This document shows, piece after piece, positions 1 to 11,024 of a stretch of 64,000 nucleotides of DNA. Each line of letters starts with the position of its first letter. The first letter of the stretch is position 1. The translations under genes were made by a program, and so were the position numbers. The DNA lies in the NCBI GenBank assembly GCA_903813345.2, contig CAIIXF020000004.1:5229525-5293524 (forward strand), read 5' to 3'. Source of the DNA: Owenia fusiformis (lineage: Eukaryota; Annelida; Polychaeta; Sabellida; Oweniidae). The notes under the pieces were generated by a model. It was not told the origin of the DNA. It worked only from the letters and a program-made list of their open reading frames with translations, and did no database searches.

Positions 1-911
1 TGAAATTTGGCACACAAGGACTTCATTCAATGTGGGATCCTCTGGCAAAGTTTCAATAACCATAGTCTTATATTGATGGAGCTATGGTCGTTCCAAAATA
101 TGCTCCAAATGTCGTCAATTTCCAATGTTAGGTTTTCAGATGAATCACATTCCCTTCTTTCTGAACGTGTAAACTCAAGAAATAATGTGTTCTGGGATCA
201 CAGATGAAGTGCTTCAAAGGCCCCTTCATTCTGTTAAATGCACAGCTTGGGCTGCCAATTTCCAAACATGAAATCATCAGCCCCTTTTGGTTTGAGGTTG
301 ATAATGGCAACATTGTTACTGTTAACACACAGCGCAATGTTTGCGTTCCCAGGAAGTTCTAGGCATTTCTATAGTGGTATAGAGGCTTCAATAGACAAGA
401 ACAGTGGTTCTAGAAGGATGGAGCTTCTCCTCACACTTCTGATGATAGCATAGCCTGGCTCACTTGTCATTTCTATGAGAAGATGATCTCTCCTAGGACG
501 GAGAACCCATGGTCATCCCACAGTCTTGATCTCAATGCCCCTGACTTCTATATATGGACTTATTTAAAGGATAATGTGTATGAAAATAATCCTACCGCAA
601 TTGCAGAACTCCAATAAGCAATGGCTGCAAAAATTTGAGCCATACCCAATACCCATGGGGAAGAATGCACCCGTGTTATGAACAGTTTTCCTTGAACATT
701 GCAAGTTTGTTTTCAGCGAAATTGACGACATCTGGAGCATTTTTTGAAACAACCATACTTCTATCAATATAAGACTATGATTATTAAAACTTTGCCAGAG
801 GAACCCACATTGAATGAAGTCCATGTGTGCCAAATCTCAGAGCAATTTATCTCCATTTAAGAAAAATATTGAAGAAATTGAGGGTTGCATTTTTTTGGGT
901 CACCCTGTATA
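1..911 (+). mobile_element. Decayed mariner-type DNA transposon, left end cut by window
   Basis: About 125 bp at positions 2-125 recur inverted at 715-838 with roughly 90% identity by eye. Between them lies a broken transposase. The right end reads GGGTCACCCTGTAT near 897-910, the usual style of mariner-like ends that begin CAGGGTG. The left tip lies outside the window, so target duplication cannot be checked. Long inverted arms with a dead transposase indicate an old copy. Confidence 0.7.
180..660 (+). pseudogene. Mariner-like transposase remnant
   Basis: Translating in shifting frames gives pieces typical of the catalytic half of mariner-type transposases: a stretch reading VTVNTQRNV, then QDGASPHTS-like codons around 415-440, then SLDLNAPDFYIWTYLKDNVY near 522-585, and an AIAELQ-like stretch ending in a stop near 617. 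Frameshifts and stops separate the pieces, so no functional protein is possible. Family knowledge: these motifs surround the second and third catalytic acidic residues. Exact clade is not determined. Confidence 0.65.
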
Positions 912-1390
912 AGAATAGAATATGAAATTCCATACATTCCTTGTTTCCATTTTGTGAGCCTTTTTGATAAGACAGAGTAGTCAGACTCATAAATTACACA
1001 ACTTGAAACATTTCAGATTTGAAAAAAATATAAAATATATAAGAATAAAATATCAACTTTGACACATTCTCTATTTTCACTTTGTGGGGATTTCATGCTT
1101 CGCCACAACTATAACTTTAGACGCTATCAAATCTGTGACAAGATGGCCATTTCAATATATGGGATGTACCATAATGAACACTACGACCCCTTCTCAGACA
1201 TTTCTGGGGGGGGGAGGACGGAGCATTGCCTTGGACACAGTTATTCGATGAACGGAATGTCACCCAGTATAATTATAAACAATTTTGCAAGAATGACCAT
1301 GGGATGTCATTCTTCAATATGTGTGCCTAGGTAAAAAAAACTATAAACAAAACAAGCCTGTAACGCATGATAACGCTGATTCCAGTACGA
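912..1390. other. No gene recognised
   Basis: AT-rich sequence with short open frames only. A G-run near 1206-1215 is the only low-complexity feature. I see no coding signal, inverted repeat or RNA gene. Confidence 0.5.
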
Positions 1391-2876
1391 TCTAATTAGA
1401 CTCCAGATTGAAAATCTGGAGTCTATTGTTTTTGCCTCTATTCTTATTATTATTTTTTTTCTTTTTCTTATTTTACTGTCCACGTTTTCTCAACAACTAT
1501 AAGGTATCCAGTAAAGACCATTATACAGTTTATTTAGGTTCAGTATCTAGTTGGTGGGAAATTGGGTCAAATTTTTATCTAGGTCAAAGGTCAGGAACTG
1601 GGTCAAATCCAGTACTTTGTCACTTTTTTCGATTTTCTCAGTCGTCCTTCAATATTTTTGATCCTGGTTTTTTTCATTGTGTTCCTCATAAAAAAGTAGA
1701 AAACCTAGGGTCGATTTAGTTTTTTGATATCTCAAACCGATTTCGAGATATCAGTGTCCGAAAACGAGGTCCAAAAAAAAGTTCTTCAAATCAAATGTCC
1801 AGGATATTAGTCTTATAGGAAATTTTCTCAGAATTCCAAATCTGAAAACCAAATTGCGATTCGACTTCCGGTTCGGAAGTTATGGCGTTTTGAAAGCTCT
1901 AAAATCGCTAAATTTTGTGCCCATATTAAGTCAATGGGAAAAAAGATTTTTTTGAAGTGAAAAATACGAAATATAGACTGAGTTCAGCTAAATATAATGA
2001 AAGCTTTTAAAAGAATGGGACCTCAAAAGCCATCTAGCTTCAAAATTTGGACACCAAAATGCCTAGGTCAAAATCTAGGTCAAATTCAAAGTTTTTCCTT
2101 ATTTTTGCGATTCTGACACTACAAATTAACTATATTCTTCGAAATTGTGTATACATGTAGCCAAGAGTGTGCTAATAGTGTTAGCCTTTTGCCGTCAGAA
2201 AGTATTTTGCCCCACTTTTGAGATTTTGGTGTCCAAAAAGTAGGTCAAAATTAAAATTTCTCCAAATTTGACGTTTGAGTTATGAATTAAGTATAGAATT
2301 TTCTCAGAAATCCGAATCTGCAAACCAAATTTCGATCCGACTTCCGGTTCCGAAGTTATGGCGTGTCCGAAAAGTAGGTCAAAATAAAAATTCGCCAAAT
2401 TTAACATATGAGTTATGAATTAGGGGTAGAATTTTGTCAGGAATCCGAATCTTTAAATTAAATTCCGATCCAACTTCTGGTTCGGAAGTTATGGCGTTTT
2501 GAAATTTCGGAAACTCGATCTGATGGTATCCTGATAGAAAGTCAAGAGTAGAGAAGAAAATAATGAAAAATGCATCCATCCTTCCTTTGTGATCCTATCG
2601 TATCCTTCTTATCTACCTTTCCTTCGTATCCTCTCCTTCCTATCCTTCCTATTCTATTCCTTCTTCCTATTCTATTCTATCATTCTTTCCTATTCTATCC
2701 TATCGTTCCTTCCTATTCTAGCCTATCCTTCCTTCCTTTTTCAACCATCCATCCATCCATCTTTTTCTGGATGACTCAGCTTATTTTGGATGACTCCGCT
2801 TATTCTGGATGACTCGGCTAAAAAAAGTCTAGATCTGGAGTCTGAAATTGAACTTCGTTCAATTTCCAAAGTCTAG
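1391..2876 (+). mobile_element. Helitron-like non-autonomous element
   Basis: The proposed left end is TCTAATTAGACTCC, preceded by A. The proposed right end is CTAG, followed by T. This fits Helitron insertion between A and T with 5'-TC and CTRR-3' termini. A hairpin of GAAATTGAAC and GTTCAATTTC lies 2844-2866, a few bases before CTAG. The left-end stem AGACTCCAGAT recurs inverted at 2830-2842, a subterminal inverted repeat as in Helentron-type elements. The interior has three diverged copies (ending about 1888, 2360 and 2496) of a unit around CTTCCGGTTCGGAAG, and a pyrimidine microsatellite. No Rep/helicase coding is present. Confidence 0.5.
2571..2760. repeat. Degenerate TCCTTCCTATTC / CCAT microsatellite
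   Basis: Imperfect TCCTTCC, TATTC and terminal CCATCCATCCATC repeats. It sits inside the Helitron-like element, near the right end, where Helentron-type elements often carry microsatellites. Confidence 0.75.
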
Positions 2877-2879
2877 TTA

Positions 2880-3890
2880 TTATACCAACACCACTGTCGA
2901 ATACCTAAAAGTACAATTATAGACATATCTATATTTATCTACATTATATCAAGAGTACAGATCAAATCCTAAACCCCAAAGATAAGCTGGGAAAATTCAA
3001 GTGAATTGACAACACAGCTCAGATTCACAATATGAACTTCAATATGACAAGAGGGGATGAACCAAACAAGGATACAGGGGAAAATATAAACAAACCTTCA
3101 AAGAAAACTTCAGTTGGAAAGAACAAAAGCAAACCACCTATCCCTGACGAACTTCATTTGCTTTCTTTGCATTTCTTACGGATGCCTTAATTTTAAAATT
3201 AAAATAAAAGAACAAAACATTATGCTCAACTCTATTTGTAATATAAAAACGGATAATCATCGAATTAGTAAATAAAAAAATAAACATTCAGAGATATGTG
3301 AAAAAATCTAATAGAATTTAATGATTTCTAATGCTTATTTATGGCTCTAAAGGTACAAGCTAGGTTTGTGAGAGATGCCAGCATCATGCCCATCTATGCA
3401 TCAGAGGCTGTACTTTTGTACATGTACGTAAAATGGATGACTGACTTCAAAGATTACTGTTTTAAGGACTTCTTCCTACTTCAAGAGGAACGGCACTAAA
3501 AATTGGACACTTTTAAAAAAAGACATAGAATTTGTGAGAAGAAAAATATGTACGGCATACATTGCTATTCCTTTCAATACACTCTCTTTATTTCCATTTG
3601 TGAGAACCAAGAAAATTGGGGAGAATAGTATTTCTCACTGAGGTGGAAAATAAAAGATATTGGGAATGGGCATGGGAATGTTCTATGAAACGATTTGATG
3701 AATTAACTCCACAACATGTTTCAGAAATAAACAAAACCAATTCTCAAAAAGGATTCAGATAACGATTTGAAATGTTCTGTGATTTCAAATAATAAAGGTG
3801 AACAGAAGAAAACTGTTTTTCACCTATTTTTGCCTGTCTTTCACCTATTATCACCCACCTCATTTAAGGTTTTGTAGGTACTAAATTAGT
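2880..3890. other. No gene recognised
   Basis: AT-rich DNA without long open frames, recognisable repeats or RNA genes on either strand. Confidence 0.45.
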
Positions 3891-3892
3891 AG

Positions 3893-4178
3893 TAATTATT
3901 ATATACCCCATATGTATTCCAGATGCTCATTGGCTTATTCATGGTCACATGATATGAAATAGATGAACTAAATCCCTGCTATCAGGGAAGATTAAATGTG
4001 CTAATCACTAGTTAGGTCAAGTGACCAGTCATTAGTATGTTTTATCTTCCCTGATAGCTGTGATTATAGGAGTTGAAAGGCAAAATACCTTTAAATGCCA
4101 AAAAGAACCTTAAACGTTGAAATGAAAAGACTTCTATTTTTTTTGTTTACAGAGTCCATATGGGGTATATAATAAAAC
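3893..4178. mobile_element. Nested inverted-repeat element (MITE-like)
   Basis: Outer arms around TTATATACCCCATATG (3898) and CATATGGGGTATATAA (4155) face each other. Inside, CTATCAGGGAAGAT (about 3979) is repeated inverted as ATCTTCCCTGATAG (about 4047). The whole can fold into a hairpin. No coding capacity. Confidence 0.55.
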
Positions 4179-4239
4179 AAATAGTGACTGCCACATTTTC
4201 GGGAAATAGTGTAAAAATTTTCCACTCTGGAATATCCTG

Positions 4240-4470
4240 TCCAGTGAGTGACATGGTCCCTCAGCTGTTGAAGACATCCCATCTTCCAGATTTCTCTCCT
4301 GGACAATCATTAGTGTCACAATATAATTGCTTATATAACATCTAACATACCTTAGAATACTAAGTATATCTTGAGACTAAATGATGGGCACAGTATCAAC
4401 AATATATCGAGAAAATCAACAGGACAACCAACAGAACAACCAACTGTCAGAATTGAACAGAATGTTAAAG
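4240..4470 (+). repeat. Dispersed repeat, copy A
   Basis: Shares an ordered series of blocks with 15885-16070: GACAATCA, TTGCT(T/C)ATATAA, ATATCTTGAGA, then a stretch with AATCAACAGAACAACCAA. Identity is patchy, about 70% by eye. No open frame links the copies, so this is probably an old interspersed element. Confidence 0.5.
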
Positions 4471-4479
4471 TCTTAAACA

Positions 4480-5550
4480 ACATATAACATTTTTTCATTT
4501 TTTTCAACATTTCAAAACTATTGGAAGTAATAAATATGACATATCCAAAAGGATAAAAAAAATGTTATGGTTCAAAGAAAATAAAATGAATGTACCCACC
4601 AGGAATCGAACCCCAATCAATTTTAAGTACTTTCATATTACATATTACTTTCTTTTAAAAATTTCTATTTACAAAAAACTGTGAGTATACATACGTATAA
4701 TTTATCATCAGTGGCAACACTGTGGTGAGTGTAATTTTTCATCGGCACGTGTGAAAACACAAGTCGATTGCAACTTGTCGAGTGACAGAAAAATCTTAAG
4801 ACCCACACTGCTTAATTATTTCTGGTTCCCATTGTACTCATTTACCTTAGGTCCTAGAGGACATAGAGGTATTGGCGGATACAGGCATTGTCAGACAATC
4901 TCCAATATTTTGTTTTAAATAATTTCTTTTTTGAAACTTTTAATTACACCCATTGTTTTATGGATACAGTGACATATATGTAAAGTGTCTAACATTGCCC
5001 TTGATTTTCACCTGATGCCAAGGGGTTTGGCCGGGAATACCCAGTGGCAAATAGAAAATTTTTATGTTATTGAACTTGGAGAGAAAATGATATAGATCAT
5101 GATTTGGGCTTGCTACTTGATAATACCTCCAATAAATGTGGGGTTGATATTTCAAATCAAAAATCAAACCCACCTTTATGGGTGTAGGGCTCGACTTCAT
5201 CCTCTAGTCTCACATTTTTTAAATATTTGGTTGAAAATATCCAGACTGAGTACTAACTCAGTGTGTTGGATACATAAGAGTCATAAGAAGAGTCAATACA
5301 GTGTCATTTTACTACGCTCATGTATCTTTATTGTATGTAAGGATTAATTCCCTTGGCCAGAGGTATTTCAACTATATCATGTTAGAATTGATTATATGTT
5401 CAATAGATCTAAACCATGGTGTATGCAGTGTAGGTCCTAAGGATCTTAAACCTGCTGGCCAAAATGGTGTTCTGGACCAGTTGCAATGTTATTTTCCTAT
5501 ATACCAAGTGAAAAAATTAACTGGTCCATATCAAAAGTAGCCTGGTAATG
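4480..5550. other. No gene recognised
   Basis: AT-rich. A short GGAATCGAACCCC string near 4601 resembles an inverted tRNA T-loop (B box), but the stem does not pair and no 5' half follows, so it is not called a tRNA. Confidence 0.4.
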
Positions 5551-5559
5551 ACCAGCGGA

Positions 5560-6130
5560 CCGGCCCTTAGAGCCTATAGTGGGTGGATGATATATGCTAC
5601 TATGTTCATTAGTTTTTCATTAACATCTGCTGGAAATTTGATAACTCCAAAAAGTAAAAACTGGGCTTGATCAAACATAGTAAGTCCATCATAGTGGGTA
5701 TGGATCCCCATCGTCTCCAGTCCTGCAAGAAGTGTTGTTCTCAGTTTTGTCAGCAGTGGGCATTTCAATAGGAAATTTTAAGTTGTCTGGTTTAAATTGC
5801 CACATAAACATTTTGGATTTGCAACCCATTCAAAATTGTATGCATGAATTTGAGCTTGCAAAGGAAGTCCAGACATGAGTCAGTTAAAAGGAATTTCTAG
5901 GTAATGAGGCATGGCATTTTTTAGTTTTGACGTTAATAGGATAGAAGCAAGCTTCCATCTCCTCTTACTATTCTTTTAAATTTTGAAATTGGCTGACCAA
6001 TTCTATGATCTGGTAGAAGGTTATTTCGAAATTGTTGATTTCTTAGCCAAAGTGCTTGTTTGGAGGGGAATCCCTGTGACTCCTTAATGAATGCACTTGT
6101 ATGTATATTCTGTTTAGAAGTATGATTTAC
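5560..6130 (-). pseudogene. LINE reverse transcriptase C-terminal remnant
   Basis: On the minus strand, shifting frames give a stretch like SPPKQALWLRNQQFRNNLLP, then EIPFN, AYNFEWVANPKCLCGNLNQT, then LLKCPLLTKLRTTLL. A cysteine-rich C-x-C-x(n)-H/N-x(n)-C block followed by 'CPLL' is the common C-terminal tail of non-LTR retrotransposon ORF2 proteins. Stops and frameshifts break it. Clade not determined; CR1/L2-like is a guess. Confidence 0.5.
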
Positions 6131-6139
6131 AAAAATAAA

Positions 6140-7060
6140 TAAAAAATTGAGTTGATATAAACCATGTATGTACTTTCAAGTATGTTTTATGTCTTCTGAT
6201 GCCCTAGGTTACATTGTGAGGAAGAAAAACTGAATCGGAAAAATATTCCATTTGTCGTCGAAATCATTGTGCTTCATTACTTCATGAGTTTTCATATCCA
6301 TCCGCTGAAAGGTAGACCAAGTTTAGTCTCTATACAGTCTGGCAAATAAGAGGTCGCCAAACGCCAAAAACAGGGACTGAAAAAAATTTGGCGAAAGAAG
6401 TTATGATCTACCTCGACAATTTTGGCGATGGCTGTAATCTCACTTCAAGAGTTTGATCCCTCATATTTGCTTGCCCTTCTCACAAAAAATCATCGCAAAA
6501 CAATACCAGTATCTATCAAAATATTGACGAAAGCAATACGAATTCAAAATTTACTTTTTTTACACACGAAACAAAATCGTTATGGAACCGCTGCTTTGAT
6601 TGGCCGAAAAACTAAGAATGACGCACCAATCAGAACCGTCTATGCATCTTTGCTGTATGCCTCATATTTACGAACAGAATTATTATCAGTAGATTGTTAT
6701 CGGAAGAAGGGTAGGGTTTTCCATCTTTTTGTTTGTTTCTGTGCGTCACTATCATATTTTCTTAATAATTATTAATGAACATATACTATTGATCGCATAT
6801 AATTCAGTATTTATTAATCTATAAATTATATTGACAACCAAATATCTTTCAACCTATTTTTAGTAGTTTAATCTACTGTTCGCAATTCATGTGCAGGTTT
6901 TTTCGTGGCAAGTTTCAAAATGTCGCGTGACACTTGTCTTCTAAAAGGAAAATAAATAAGTATATTATCTATAAAGCCAAGTCGAGATTAATGCCCCTTT
7001 ATTCTTCCACAATATACTAAGTTAAGACCAGGCCCGTAGCCAGGGGGGTCACTTTTGACA
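6140..7060. other. No gene recognised; inverted CCAAT boxes
   Basis: TTGATTGGCC near 6595 and CACCAATCAG near 6625 are paired inverted CCAAT boxes that could belong to a promoter, but no TATA box or first exon could be tied to them. GCCCGTAGCCAGG at 7024 resembles the start of repeats common in invertebrate genomes, and a similar string occurs at 54530. Confidence 0.3.
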
Positions 7061-7062
7061 AC

Positions 7063-7560
7063 TAGTGATTAAATGCATGAGTACAGATGATACAGATAGT
7101 GTTGAATTACATGAATAAAGTGATACAGATAGTGATTAAATGCATTAATACAGATGATACAGATAGTGTTGAATTACATGAATAAACATCCTCCTAAGCA
7201 GGTATCCAGAATCCGTACCTCTTTCTTCCCCCTGCTATAACCAATTTGGAAGCGCCCGATTAAACGGAATCACGTGATCTTATTATGCGCAATGACTTAT
7301 ACATGATTTCTGTCGCAGTGTTGCGACAGCCAATCATATTGCGAGTTCTTAATCGGGGAAATGCTAACTGCTTATCGCAGGGGGTAAAAAGAAAGAATAT
7401 ATTCTGGATTTTGAAGCCCTGTGATCGGAGGATGATGAATAAAGTGATACAGATAGTGCTTAAATGCATGAATACAGATGATACAGATAGTGTTGAATTA
7501 CATGAATAAAGTGATACACATAGTGATTAAATACACGAATACAGTGATACATATAGTTTA
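7063..7560 (+). repeat. GATACAGATAGTG minisatellite, interrupted by a MITE
   Basis: Units containing GATACAGATAGTG, TTAAATGCAT and GAATTACATGAATAAA repeat at 7063-7186 and resume at 7435-7556. The array was contiguous before the element at 7187-7434 inserted. Confidence 0.75.
7187..7434. mobile_element. 248-bp MITE with 9-bp target duplication
   Basis: Ends are CATCCTCC and GGAGGATG. Further inward CCAGAAT, CTTTCTT and CCCCCTGC recur inverted from the right side. The 9-bp sequence ATGAATAAA flanks both sides (7178-7186 and 7435-7443), and the host minisatellite reads continuously when the element is removed. A 9-bp duplication is typical of Mutator-like elements, which is my tentative class. 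A matching end lies at 22998-23015 in inverse orientation. Confidence 0.75.
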
Positions 7561-9030
7561 TACTAACCCCCTCCAAAAATTCACATTGATATGACAAAAT
7601 TTGTTTTGGCTAGACAAAAAATATTTTGGCCAGAGTGTTTTGAATGTCTCTGGACAAATTTGGCTATGGTGAAAAAATCCTTATTTGCCAGACTGCTATA
7701 AAAACTTACAATTCTGTTCCAAAATCCAGCTCTGCTGGCTTCTATACTATTCTATGCTGGTACTTATTTGCCATAATTTTCAGTAAAATGAAAAAGTTAC
7801 ATTGCCATATGTGAAAAGCATAGGTCGGAATTTTTTTTGAAATTTGGAATGAAAATATTTGACAATGTGCTGTGTTACTTTTTATAGCATTTAATTGTAC
7901 CTTAATACTTAATCGAATTGTTATAATGCTTATTTTTGGGAAGTGAAGTTTTTTAAAATTGATAATTGTGTGCATGAAATTTCCTGTTTTTCCCACAGGA
8001 GGGACAAATAGTGTTGGTATATATTAATTGATTAGTCGTTTAATTGGCATATTTTCTTGAATTTTAACATTTAATGTCCCAAACTCCCACAAACTGCAGA
8101 AAAGTATACACCATAAATCATATTTACCAAAATGAGTGTCTCCAAGGCTTCACAACAGCGTATGCATAATGCATTTGTCACGAGTTTGAGCTGAAATTTT
8201 GTCAAAATGAAGTAGGCTAAGGGTAGTCTGCCAGGTTTGTTTATTGTGGTAATCTTGTAAGTGCTCAGAAGCAAATAATCATGTGCGCAAAATAATCAAA
8301 TAATCTGATTGGTTTAAACTTTGCTGCACATGCGCACAATGTGTGCCATGTTTTTTTCTAGTGATTTTGTTTCGTTTCATGGAGTTTGTGTTTCAGTGTA
8401 ACTTTCGCAAGAATGGCAGACCATGAACAGAATTAACAGGTAAAATCACTTCGAAATTTCAAGAGAACTTTTTACCTATAATAGCAAAATTTTTGTTTTA
8501 TTTCTGCATTCTATCTATCAGATAAGAGTCTCAGGGGTACATAGGCAAATTCATTTTGGTAGGAGCACTCTGTTTAGTTTGAAAATGCACCCTTTATTAT
8601 TATATATCAGCACTATAATGATCAATAGACTGAATTCTCAGGAAATTCAGTCTATTGGATATAGACTAAGATATAATGGCAAAACTACTAAACAAACTAA
8701 AATATACAAAACTTATTAATTTGTATTAATGTTTCTATTTTTACATATACTGTTTCAATATGGTCCTTTGATTGCTTATTTTTAAGATTCAAAGTAGTTC
8801 CAAACATTTAAAATTTTACTGTAGGGGTAGGGCGATTAGGTAAAATGTTGACACCATTTCGTTTCAATCTGGGGTAGGTGCATTCATGCACCCTCTGAGT
8901 CTCTGAGGATCGTGTTGGCCCCAGGGGTGCATAACATGCAATGTAAATTTATCAAATTTAAGAAATGCTGAAAAGTCCGGATCTGATGTTTTTGACTTTT
9001 CTCCAAAAATCTTACCTCAATCTTGAAAAT
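7560..9030. other. No gene recognised
   Basis: AT-rich. CTGATTGGTTT near 8307 followed by CACATGCGCACA and an ATG at 8414 looks faintly promoter-like, but the frame closes after seven codons and no supported exon follows. Confidence 0.35.
8623..8657. repeat. Perfect short palindrome (hairpin)
   Basis: CAATAGACTGAATT and its exact complement AATTCAGTCTATTG are separated by CTCAGGA. It shares AGTCTATTG with the hairpin at 1398-1424 at the start of the Helitron-like element. Confidence 0.8.
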
Positions 9031-9239
9031 TCTTTCACCACTGGATAGCGGGACCAAAAATCTTCAAAATGAACCCATAAATGCCTCGCTTTATTACAGT
9101 AATTATGTGTAATCGTTGCAGATAAGACGAAATTGCATTTCTGACCAGTCTTCTTGACATTTTCGCTGACCTAATTTCAAGTGCGAATGCGTTGCATAAA
9201 TCAGTGAGATGATCACGTGACGTAATTTGATGATCATGT

Positions 9240-9400
9240 GACGTAATGTTTTGCAATAACCAGTTGGTAAAACTGCTAGAGTGGATTCTTGATTCAATAT
9301 GTTTGTTATCACTTGTAACTGTTCTGGCTTCATATCAAATCCAAACTTTGGTTTTATGTTATGCGAACAGAGATCATTGATTTCTTCCATCGAATACATG
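9240..9400 (-). pseudogene. RecQ-like helicase N-terminal fragment
   Basis: The minus-strand frame starting at 9399 reads MYSMEEINDLC, then MKPEQLQVITNIL and LAVLPTGYCKT. The order 'Gln-containing motif 0, then LPTG-x-GKT Walker A' is that of RecQ-family DNA helicases. Here the second glycine of Walker A is Cys (GYCKT), which should damage ATP binding. The frame continues past motif I into a tandem TTACGTCAC-(A/G)TGATCATC repeat with no helicase motifs, so the gene is truncated. It may be a first exon caught in a repeat or a decayed copy. Confidence 0.5.
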
Positions 9401-9980
9401 ATTGTGGAATGAATGATATAAACTCTGTATAGTTAAATAGATGGCAGCAATATTCAATGGCTACTCTCGTCAAATCTCGTGAGAATAGAAGCCGCTATAA
9501 AGATTCTGTGAACAGTAGCGACAAACAGCGATTTTGCTACAAAATTAGCACAATTCAACCTTCTACAACCACAAAACTATGGCAATTTTTTGTATAAATC
9601 ATCAATGTATCAATTTTGTTAATATTTCTCTGTAAATGACGCAGAGATTCTAAGCAAAAGATTAAAATAAAGTGAACCATCAAAAATAATCAAGAAAAAA
9701 ACTTAGATTGGCATGAATTTACAAGGATAAACACCGCCTCTAATGCAAGTCCATACGACAGTCCAACGTATTAAAGACGGTGTTCACCGTCTAAATCTGA
9801 GGTAACTTCGACACCTTATTGTTTATTTGCTCTAACGTTTTTTTCTCACATGGATCAAGATCTCACGAGATGATTATATTTTGTGAAATCCAGAACAGGA
9901 ATTCTAATATCTAACAAGTGAGTGTTACACCATATCTCGCATCCTTACCTGTTGACATTATACCCCTTTGCCCTAGATCG
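9400..9980. other. No gene recognised
   Basis: AT-rich with only short frames and no clear repeat. Confidence 0.4.
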
Positions 9981-9984
9981 ATAC

Positions 9985-10115
9985 ACAAGGGCTTGGCTGG
10001 AGTGTCGGGCAAGCCCTCCGATGAGTATGCACTGGTTATAATAAAGAGTCATTACTTAGATCAGTACAGACACATCCAAGGGCTTACCCGACTCTCCAGA
10101 CAAGTCCCTGTGGTT
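9985..10115. mobile_element. Short inverted-repeat element
   Basis: About 50 bp beginning CACAAGGGCTTGGCTGGAGT recur inverted, ending in ACTCTCCAGACAAGTCCCTG, with roughly 80% match and a 25-bp loop. A solo arm with GGGCAAGCCCTCCGATGAGT lies at 24568-24615. Confidence 0.65.
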
Positions 10116-10139
10116 TGATATAGCCTACAGGATAACATA

Positions 10140-10377
10140 CAGTTGGGGACATAAATAAATGACAGGTGGATTTGCTGAAGTGAGGATTTCCCATGTTAAA
10201 AATAAGAGAATTTTACAAGAGGCCATACATCAGTGGATGAGATTATACAAAATGTAAAATATACAAATTTTAAGGGATATATATCTAGACAATATTGGAA
10301 ATTATGTGCTTTCAGACCACCATAATTAGGAAATGGTGATCGAAAATCGACCTGTCATTTATTTTTGTCCCCAACTG
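10140..10377. mobile_element. 238-bp Tc1/mariner-style MITE
   Basis: Inverted ends of about 35 bp start CAGTTGGGGACA and continue through AAATAAATGACAGGT. The element is flanked by TA on both sides (10138-10139, 10378-10379). TA duplication with CAG ends fits the Tc1/mariner superfamily. Non-coding. Confidence 0.75.
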
Positions 10378-10379
10378 TA

Positions 10380-11020
10380 GATCTAAACTCAAACTGAGAA
10401 CACACTTGAATCAAAGATTTTAACAAAAAGAGGCAAACCTCATTATAATCTTATTGACCGTAATTTGTTGTATTGGGATTTGGATAACCTAGATAAAGTT
10501 CCTATGTTAGTCCTATGGGTCTAAGCTCTCTGCGTATAACTCAAAACACTGCAACAAACTGGAGTGGGTCCAAATTCCAACGCCATTTTCTTCAAAAAAT
10601 TACTTCCGGTTTATTTTTCAGAAATAAACACCTCATTCTCGCTGTAAAATCTGGATCACCGATACACATTCAATGCTTACGATTATACTTCACTTTCTTA
10701 ACATGCAAAAGAAATATCACATACCTAGAATTTATTCCGTAAACTGGAGTAAACAGGCGGAGTACCTAACCTACTTCCCTTCCTGGCCATGTGACGTGTT
10801 GCATTCTGGGTAAATGGTGTAAAGGTCACTTCAGCACAACCCAATTTCAAAACACAATCTGAATGTTGTCAATATGATGTAACAGACGATATCGGCTACA
10901 GTACACAGCTTATATACAATGAGCTATCATCCGTGAACAAATCATTTATTGAACTGGGTAGTTAGTGATTGTGAATTATAATATTCTTATATCATATTGT
11001 GTTACGAAGATTGTTGATGA
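10380..11020. other. No gene recognised
   Basis: No long frame. GCATTCTGGGTAA near 10801 resembles a ZNF143-type promoter motif, but this alone is weak. Confidence 0.35.
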
Positions 11021-11024
11021 TTGT

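Noticed and set aside
4595-4625. tRNA-like B box (inverted GGAATCGAACCCC)
   Set aside because: The T-stem does not pair, and no anticodon arm, D arm or A box is found on the minus strand.
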